From NCBI GenBank assembly GCA_002419215.1, contig DIFQ01000011.1:24497-42212 (forward strand): DNA of 17,716 nucleotides, read 5' to 3'. Within the stretch, counting starts at the first letter, position 1, and each line of letters starts with the position of its first letter. This document shows positions 13,814-17,716 of this stretch, piece after piece. Under the pieces are notes generated by a model. That model was not told where the DNA came from and did not search any database. It saw only the letters and a program-made list of their open reading frames with translations. The position numbers and the translations under genes were made by a program. This DNA comes from Syntrophaceae bacterium UBA5744 (GTDB lineage Bacteria; Desulfobacterota; Syntrophia; Syntrophales; UBA2192).

Positions 13814-14629
13814 GTGAAAGATGCCCGTTCCGAGCCGTCGCCATCCGGCGGCGATGCGATCAGCCTGGACGACGATCCCTTCATCACCGTCAGAGGATTC
13901 TTCGAAAACCTTCTCCTGAACCTGATTTCCGTGGACAACGCCAGAAGCAGCCTGCGCTTCAAGTATGTCAGCCCGGAGTGGATCGGCAAACCGGGCTGGT
14001 ATTTCTGGCCGAAATCCAGGCCGGGGGTCTATTTTCTCCGCCTGGAAAAGGCATGCCCTGACGGCGACCTTTTGGATGCCTCCTTCGCGCTTTACTATTA
14101 TCCCCACCCGAATGAGGACGTCTTCGAGCGGTATTCCTTCGACGAGCAACTGACAAGGGTCAGCGCCGTCTTCAGCCGGGAAAAGCCGGAAGGCGGCTGC
14201 GGGTGCCTCTGTGCGGGTGAGCCCCACGCCGGACATTTTGCCGATCTTCACGACGGCATCGGGCTTCCCGTGCCGGAGGTCCGCGAGGAGCTGAACGCCT
14301 GGCTTTTCCACATCGGCGGCGTCGCCCTGCGGTGGGACGGCGAGTGGCTCCGGCGTTGCGGGATCGAAGCGGCGAACCGCTCCCGCACCTGGGCATGCCG
14401 GGACGTGACCCTGACGGACGAGGACGGCCACGCCCGTACCGTTCTCCGGCGGGGCGAACCAGACCGCGATGTTCCCGCCTGGGAGCTTTGCACGGCGTTC
14501 ATAGAGGATTTTCTTGCCGGCCTGCGCCTGCTTGAGGTCGATCATGCCGTGGAGGAGGAGCGGCTCGATGCCGCGGAGGACGTTTTCCGGAATCGGACCA
14601 TCCGCCTGCGTCACGGCGCGTCGCCGTGA
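13814..14629 (+). CDS. Uncharacterised soluble protein (271 aa), GTG start
   Basis: GTG at 13814 is preceded by AAGGAGGG, which lies in the last codons of the upstream gene, a sign of translational coupling. I do not recognise a domain. The protein is acidic and without signal or membrane helix. Around 112-135 it holds a Cys/His group (GGCGCLCAGEPHAGH) that could bind a metal. The first half reads as beta-strand-rich (RFKYVSPEWIGKPGWYFWP, GVYFLRLEKA, ASFALYYYPHP), the second as mixed with a C-terminal helix. It is the last tightly packed gene behind the 10764 promoter. A hairpin sits across its stop codon. Confidence 0.72.
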   Translation: MKDARSEPSPSGGDAISLDDDPFITVRGFFENLLLNLISVDNARSSLRFKYVSPEWIGKPGWYFWPKSRPGVYFLRLEKACPDGDLLDASFALYYYPHPNEDVFERYSFDEQLTRVSAVFSREKPEGGCGCLCAGEPHAGHFADLHDGIGLPVPEVREELNAWLFHIGGVALRWDGEWLRRCGIEAANRSRTWACRDVTLTDEDGHARTVLRRGEPDRDVPAWELCTAFIEDFLAGLRLLEVDHAVEEERLDAAEDVFRNRTIRLRHGASP

Positions 14630-14631
14630 CG
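14609..14631 (+). other. Perfect 10-bp hairpin over the stop codon
   Basis: CGTCACGGCG (14609-14618), loop CGT, CGCCGTGACG (14622-14631). The arms cover the last codons and the TGA of the 271-aa gene. No T-run follows, so it is not a standard terminator; it may slow exonucleases or mark the end of the operon. The next gene starts 75 bases further on. Confidence 0.55.
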
Positions 14632-14703
14632 GGACGACCGGCGATTCTTCGAAACGGCAGACAGAAAAAGGCCCTTATTTACAAAAAATGAAGGAGACGG
14701 TGC

Positions 14704-15255
14704 TTGGACATCTGGGTATCCCAAAAGATTTTTTTTACGAAAGGCGTGGGAAACCACAAGGAAGAACTCCATTCATTCGAACTTGCACTCCGGGACGCCG
14801 GGATCGAGAAATACAACCTGGTGCACGTTTCGAGCATTTTCCCCCCGGGGTGCAAGATGATTTCCAGGGCCAAGGGACTCAAGGAGAAACCTCCCGGCGA
14901 GATTACGTATTGTGTCATGAGCCGCTGCTCCAGCAACGAACCGTACCGTTTGCTTGTATCCTCCGTCGGTTGCGCCATCCCTGCGGATACCTCTCAATAC
15001 GGCTATATCAGCGAGCATCATGCCTATGGTCAGACGGAAAAACAGGCGGGGGATTACGTGGAGGACCTTGCAGCTGCCATGCTTGCTTCCACCCTGGGCA
15101 TTGATTTCGATATCGACAAGAGCTGGGACGAAAACAGGGAGATATTCAAAATCAGCGGCAAAATCGTCCGCACGCGGAACGTCACCCAGTCAGCCATCGT
15201 CCCCAGGAAAGGCGGATGGACAACGGTCCTTGCAGCGGCCGTATTTGTTTTCTAG
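14704..15255 (+). CDS. pdaD: Pyruvoyl-dependent arginine decarboxylase
   Basis: 183 aa from a TTG start, eight bases after AAGGAG. The enzyme turns arginine into agmatine and CO2 for polyamine synthesis. It is made as a proenzyme that cuts itself between two serines to form a pyruvoyl cofactor. The cut site is plain: Ser43-Ser44 in NLVHVSSIFPPG, with Ser44 expected to become the pyruvoyl group. Other family marks are FFTKGVGNHKEELHSFELALRDAG at the N-terminus (split into GVGNH and SFELALRDAGI), a VSSVGCAIPAD core, and GYISEHHAYGQTE in the middle; the length is as usual. A run of eight T at 14729-14736 in codons 9-11 is a possible slippage point. It lies after the unknown operon and directly ahead of the Fur promoter. 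A link with iron is suggested only by position. Confidence 0.93.
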   Translation: MDIWVSQKIFFTKGVGNHKEELHSFELALRDAGIEKYNLVHVSSIFPPGCKMISRAKGLKEKPPGEITYCVMSRCSSNEPYRLLVSSVGCAIPADTSQYGYISEHHAYGQTEKQAGDYVEDLAAAMLASTLGIDFDIDKSWDENREIFKISGKIVRTRNVTQSAIVPRKGGWTTVLAAAVFVF

Positions 15256-15274
15256 GCAGAAAGACAAAAAATAC

Positions 15275-15329
15275 TTGACAGATTACTTGGAGCCCGTTAA
15301 ATTAAACAGTGAAAATGGTTGTCAATAAC
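15275..15329 (+). promoter_or_regulatory. Sigma-70 promoter with Fur box ahead of the Fur-family gene
   Basis: TTGACA (15275-15280), a 17-base spacer and TAAATT (15298-15303) form the promoter. GAAAATGGTTGTCAATAAC (15311-15329) covers the expected start of transcription and differs from the 10799 box at only two positions. It ends 12 bases before the chosen ATG of the Fur-family gene, as expected for self-control. Confidence 0.82.
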
Positions 15330-15341
15330 AATAGTGGAAGT

Positions 15342-15812
15342 ATGGAAAAAGATCTTGAAAGAGGGCACCACTGGTGCCGGCACCGGGTCAAGGGCTGTGG
15401 TTTCAGGATGACCATGGGCCGCGAGGCTGTTCTGGACGTCTTGTCCCTCACAGAGGATCACCTCAGCGCCGAGGACATCTACATGCGGGTCCACGAGACC
15501 TACCCCGCCATCGGACTGACCTCAATCTACCGGACCCTGGACATGCTGGTCAACATCGGGCTGGTCTACAAGTTCGATTTTGGCGATGGACGGGCGCGAT
15601 TCGAACTTGCCGAGGGACCGAAAGGGAAAGACCATCACCACCATCTCGTATGTACGGGTTGCGGACATATCGTCAACTACCGGGACTTTATCGATGAGGA
15701 AGTCGCGCTCTTGAAGAAAACCGAAGAGGGTCTGTCGAAGAAGTACAATTTCGCGATCACCAATCACCTGATCCAGTTCTACGGTCTCTGCGAGACCTGC
15801 AGGAAGAAGTGA
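15342..15812 (+). CDS. Fur-family metal-responsive repressor
   Basis: 156 aa from ATG 15342; an upstream in-frame GTG at 15309 would place the Fur box inside the gene and is rejected. The winged-helix DNA-binding domain spans about 18-90, with the recognition region AIGLTSIYRTLDMLVNIGLV. The dimerisation/metal domain follows: DHHHHLVCTGCGHIVNY gives His98-His101 and the structural-zinc pair Cys104-x2-Cys107, and CETC (Cys150, Cys153) completes it. Length and motifs fit Fur or PerR; the sequence alone does not separate the two. Its own promoter carries a Fur box, and another nearly identical box drives the operon at 10890, which favours iron sensing. I leave the symbol blank because of the Fur/PerR doubt. 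Confidence 0.93.
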   Translation: MEKDLERGHHWCRHRVKGCGFRMTMGREAVLDVLSLTEDHLSAEDIYMRVHETYPAIGLTSIYRTLDMLVNIGLVYKFDFGDGRARFELAEGPKGKDHHHHLVCTGCGHIVNYRDFIDEEVALLKKTEEGLSKKYNFAITNHLIQFYGLCETCRKK

Positions 15813-15834
15813 GTATATTTTTTTGGATTTACAT

Positions 15835-15858
15835 GGAAATGGTTTTCATTAATGAAAA
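15835..15858 (+). promoter_or_regulatory. Third Fur-like site with a 16-bp palindrome
   Basis: GGAAATGGTTTTCATTAAT (15835-15853) matches the Fur consensus at about 12 of 19 positions. TTTTCATTAATGAAAA (15843-15858) is a perfect palindrome overlapping it. The site lies 16 bases ahead of the ATG at 15874. No clear -35/-10 pair was found (a weak TTGGAT at 15823 only). It suggests that the DUF5320/NifX cluster shares the iron control. Confidence 0.55.
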
Positions 15859-15873
15859 GAAAGCGTGAATGCA

Positions 15874-16227
15874 ATGCCGAATTTCGATGGCACGGGTCCG
15901 AGAGGTAAGGGGCGCCGGGCGGGAAGCGGCAGGGGGATGTGCCGCCGTAGCAGCGACGACAGGAGCAGATCTGTATCGGGCAGGAACGGCAGCAGGCTAT
16001 CCGACCTGCTCTGGTTGGTCCGGGAGGTCCTTTCGATCTGGGGGGCCGTCAAGGCGCTCCGGGGCAGCACGTCCGGACCAGGCATCTCCGTTACCGAGCG
16101 CGACCTGTTGGAACGGGAGAAAAGGCAGAGGCTTCAAAAACCGGCTGTCCAGGATAATCAAGGTGACGTGATCGACATGCAGACACCACCTCACCTCATT
16201 GAATATCGTCGGTCGGGAGATCGGTGA
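15874..16227 (+). CDS. DUF5320-type N-terminus with divergent C-terminus
   Basis: 117 aa from ATG 15874 (a GTG nine bases upstream is the alternative; both ribosome sites are weak). Residues 1-23 (MPNFDGTGPRGKGRRAGSG, then RGMC) are the Gly/Arg-rich start of DUF5320 proteins. What follows differs from the family: a Ser/Arg-rich stretch, then an amphipathic or weakly hydrophobic helix (about 43-65, SDLLWLVREVLSIWGAVKAL) and a polar tail with REKRQRLQKP. It resembles its neighbour at 16373 only in the first 20 residues or so, so it looks like a duplicated and remodelled copy. The function of the family is unknown; it is usually found beside NifX-like proteins and Mrp/MinD-type iron-sulfur ATPases. 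Confidence 0.7.
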   Translation: MPNFDGTGPRGKGRRAGSGRGMCRRSSDDRSRSVSGRNGSRLSDLLWLVREVLSIWGAVKALRGSTSGPGISVTERDLLEREKRQRLQKPAVQDNQGDVIDMQTPPHLIEYRRSGDR

Positions 16228-16304
16228 TATCGGGTCTCGCGGGGCGGTAACCTCTCGTGACTCAGGGGAAAGAAGATTTTGACCGGGGGCGCGTCGCGCA
16301 GGCC

Positions 16305-16319
16305 CCGCCCTGTGGGCGG
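16305..16319 (+). other. Short GC hairpin upstream of the second DUF5320 gene
   Basis: CCGCCC (16305-16310), TGT, GGGCGG (16314-16319). No T-run follows. The gap 16228-16372 holds nothing else except the ribosome site GAGGAGG before 16373. Confidence 0.4.
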
Positions 16320-16372
16320 TGAGCTTCACTTCCGGAAAACAAAAATTGGAAAATGACGAGGAGGTAAATACA

Positions 16373-16696
16373 ATGCCAGGTTTTGACAGAACAGGACCGA
16401 GGGGCATGGGCCCCATGACGGGAGGCGGCAGGGGATTATGCGCGTATCCCGGTGGCGCCGGAAGGCCGCCGGCCGGCGGACGAGGATTATATGGCCGGGG
16501 CGGTGGCCGCGGATGGAGAAACTGTTATTACGCGACGGGTCTGCCGCGTTGGCAGAGGCCGGGATTCGGCGTTCCTTCCAGCCGCTGGGCGCCCGAGGAT
16601 GAAAAACAGGCGTTGAAAAACGAGGCGGATTTCCTCCGGGCACAGCTTCAGGCCCTCGAGGAGCGTCTTGCCGGGATGAACAAGGAAAACCAATAA
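16373..16696 (+). CDS. DUF5320 family protein
   Basis: 107 aa, with GAGGAGG nine bases before the ATG. The N-terminus is the full family motif, MPGFDRTGPRGMGPMTGGGR followed by GLC. The middle is Gly/Arg-rich with Trp/Tyr/Pro. A C-terminal coiled coil runs from about 78 to 105 (APEDEKQALKNEADFLRAQL and beyond). There is one clear Cys in GLC and one in RNCYY. The role is unknown; it is probably an accessory to the NifX-domain proteins that follow, perhaps in metal or iron-sulfur handling. It looks intact, unlike the divergent copy upstream. Confidence 0.85.
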   Translation: MPGFDRTGPRGMGPMTGGGRGLCAYPGGAGRPPAGGRGLYGRGGGRGWRNCYYATGLPRWQRPGFGVPSSRWAPEDEKQALKNEADFLRAQLQALEERLAGMNKENQ

Positions 16697-16725
16697 GGGC
16701 AGCGGTACCTGCCTCCGGGGGAAAA

Positions 16726-16743
16726 GCCTCGCGCATGCGGGGC
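16726..16743 (+). other. Hairpin between the DUF5320 and NifX-like genes
   Basis: GCCTCGC (16726-16732), loop GCAT, GCGGGGC (16737-16743), one T-G pair. A C-rich stretch and an A-run follow, not T, so it is more likely an mRNA processing or stability element than a terminator. Confidence 0.4.
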
Positions 16744-16779
16744 CTCCCCCTACCCCAAAAAAGAACAAGGAGAACCCAG

Positions 16780-17181
16780 ATGAGAATTGCCATTTCAACG
16801 GACGGCACCCAGGTTTCACCCCACTTCGGGCGTTGCCCGGCCTTCACCCTCGTCGATGTCGACAGCGGCCGCGTGATCGGTCGGCAGATGATCCCCAACC
16901 CCGGTCATCAGCCGGGTTTCATCCCCCGCTTCCTGCACGAGCAAGATGTCCACGTCATCGTCACCGGTGGAATGGGTGCCCGGGCGCAGGACATCTTCCA
17001 GGAGCTGGGCATGGAAACGGTCCTGGGAGTCAGCGGAAACGTCGACGAGGTCATCGAACGGTTTCTGGCCGGGTCACTGACCGGCGGGGCGAGTCTCTGT
17101 GATCACGGCTCGGGAAAAGGGTATGGCGTCGAAAAAACCGTCTGCGACCATCCCCACGACGATCATCATCACGGTAAATAA
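16780..17181 (+). CDS. NifX/NifB-domain (dinitrogenase iron-molybdenum cofactor-type) protein with His-rich tail
   Basis: 133 aa. ATG 16780 follows AAGGAGA by seven bases; an upstream in-frame ATG has no ribosome site. Residues 1-107 are the Nitro_FeMo-Co fold (PF02579): MRIAISTDG, SPHFGRCPAFTLVD with His15 and Cys19, VTGGMGARAQDIF, and the LGVSGNVDEVIERFLAG end. The tail SLCDHGSGKGYG...CDHPHDDHHHGK adds two Cys and six His, a likely metal-binding end. Stand-alone members in non-fixing anaerobes (MTH1175 type) are thought to carry or sense iron-sulfur/metal cofactors; no nif structural gene is present here. Confidence 0.9.
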   Translation: MRIAISTDGTQVSPHFGRCPAFTLVDVDSGRVIGRQMIPNPGHQPGFIPRFLHEQDVHVIVTGGMGARAQDIFQELGMETVLGVSGNVDEVIERFLAGSLTGGASLCDHGSGKGYGVEKTVCDHPHDDHHHGK

Positions 17182-17182
17182 C

Positions 17183-17200
17183 CCTGTCCAGCGGGACAGG
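17183..17200 (+). other. Hairpin between the two NifX-like genes
   Basis: CCTGTCC (17183-17189), AGCG, GGACAGG (17194-17200), perfect 7 bp. It lies two bases after the stop and ends just before the next ribosome site, so it could tune expression of the second copy. Confidence 0.5.
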
Positions 17201-17218
17201 ATCCGTCAGGAGAAAAAA

Positions 17219-17584
17219 ATGAAAATTTGCATCTCATCGGAGGGAAACACCCTCGATTCAAAGGTAGACCCCCGATTCGGCCGCTGTCGGACGTTCATCA
17301 TCGTCGACACGGAAACGATGGCCTTCGAGGCTGTCGACAATGCCGGGACTCAGGCCTCGGGAGGGGCCGGCATCCAGGCAGGTCAGCTCGTCGCATCCCG
17401 CGGAGCCAAAGCCGTTCTGACGGGAAACGTCGGGCCCAACGCATTCCAGACCCTCCAGGCGGGGGGCATCGCCATCTACACCGGGGTATCCGGGACGGTG
17501 CGTGAAGCCGTGGAGGGTTTCAAGAAAGGGCTCTACCAGGCGACAGGCGGGCCGACCGCCGAATCGAAAGCGGGAATGAAATAG
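17219..17584 (+). CDS. Second NifX/NifB-domain protein
   Basis: 121 aa; the ATG is seven bases after AGGAG. A single PF02579 domain: MKICISSEGNTLDSKVDPRF then GRCRTFIIVD, a Gly/Ala-rich GGAGIQAGQLVASRGAKAVLTGNVG core, and TGVSGTVREAVEGFKKG. It shares the fold of the preceding gene but not its His-rich tail, and has a single Cys in FGRC besides Cys4. The two copies probably serve different metal loads or partners. They are co-directional with short spacing, hence one operon. Confidence 0.9.
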   Translation: MKICISSEGNTLDSKVDPRFGRCRTFIIVDTETMAFEAVDNAGTQASGGAGIQAGQLVASRGAKAVLTGNVGPNAFQTLQAGGIAIYTGVSGTVREAVEGFKKGLYQATGGPTAESKAGMK

Positions 17585-17603
17585 GAAAGACAGGAGGTAA
17601 GCC

Positions 17604-17716
17604 ATGCCGACCGGAAGAGGAACAGGACAGGGCGGTGGAGGCCAGAGAGGCGGAGGCCGGGGCGCCGGTGGACGAGGTGCCGGCCGCGGCGCAGGCGGCG
17701 GCGGGGGCCGTATGGG
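17604..17716 (+). CDS. Gly/Arg-rich protein, cut by the window edge
   Basis: ATG 17604 follows AGGAGGTAAGCC, an excellent ribosome site, 19 bases after the second NifX-like gene. The visible 37 residues begin MPTGRGTGQGGGGQRGGGRG and continue with only Gly, Arg, Ala and a final Met-Gly. It may be another DUF5320-like or related Gly-rich accessory protein; the family cannot be named from this part. The frame stays open to the end of the window. Confidence 0.6.
   Translation, partial: MPTGRGTGQGGGGQRGGGRGAGGRGAGRGAGGGGGRM

Noticed and set aside
16780..17584. Nitrogenase gene cluster
   Set aside because: Only NifX-type small domains are present; no nifH, nifD, nifK, or nifB radical-SAM domain lies in the window.

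Overview
The window reads as a piece of a GC-rich chromosome from an anaerobe of the former Deltaproteobacteria (Desulfobacterota; a syntroph or sulfate-reducer relative is my best guess). This is inferred from gene content: cytosolic multi-PAS signalling proteins, a C_GCAxxG_C_C redox protein, DUF5320 and NifX-like small proteins, a pyruvoyl-dependent arginine decarboxylase and a SECIS-like element. No rRNA, tRNA, IS element, phage gene or CRISPR array was seen.

Layout. 1-5150: a secreted/anchored TPM-domain protein (-), a cytosolic four-PAS hybrid histidine kinase (+) behind a good sigma-54 promoter match, and two small unknown proteins. The gaps hold degenerate 7- and 8-bp tandem arrays and a perfect palindromic element. 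5151-7780: a divergent MtnA/eIF2B-alpha-like isomerase (-) facing a PAS-PAS-LuxR regulator (+). 7781-9504: a C_GCAxxG_C_C redox protein and a Cys-rich protein of about 250 aa, ended by a strong bidirectional terminator. 9708-10475 (-): an enoyl-CoA hydratase/isomerase-family gene with one in-frame TGA at codon 142. A perfect 9-bp hairpin with a GGG loop lies just downstream, at bacterial SECIS spacing. It is either a new selenoprotein or a gene with a nonsense mutation.

10764-15873 looks iron-regulated. A consensus sigma-70 promoter with a good Fur box (10764-10817) drives a tightly packed set: a 33-aa one-helix membrane peptide, a membrane-anchored MBL-fold hydrolase, a roughly ten-helix membrane protein of unknown family, and two unknown soluble proteins. 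Next come a pyruvoyl-dependent arginine decarboxylase and a Fur-family regulator with its own sigma-70 promoter and an almost identical Fur box. A third, weaker Fur-like site fused to a perfect 16-bp palindrome precedes the last cluster. 15874-17716: two DUF5320-type proteins, two NifX/NifB-domain proteins and the start of a Gly/Arg-rich protein, with short hairpins in the gaps. Such sets usually accompany iron-sulfur or metal-cofactor handling.

Most interesting: (1) the TGA plus SECIS-like hairpin in a hydratase-family gene that also lacks both catalytic glutamates; (2) the Fur-controlled operon of unknown function led by an easily missed 33-aa membrane peptide; (3) the heptamer/octamer arrays, one pair of which is arranged as an inverted repeat.
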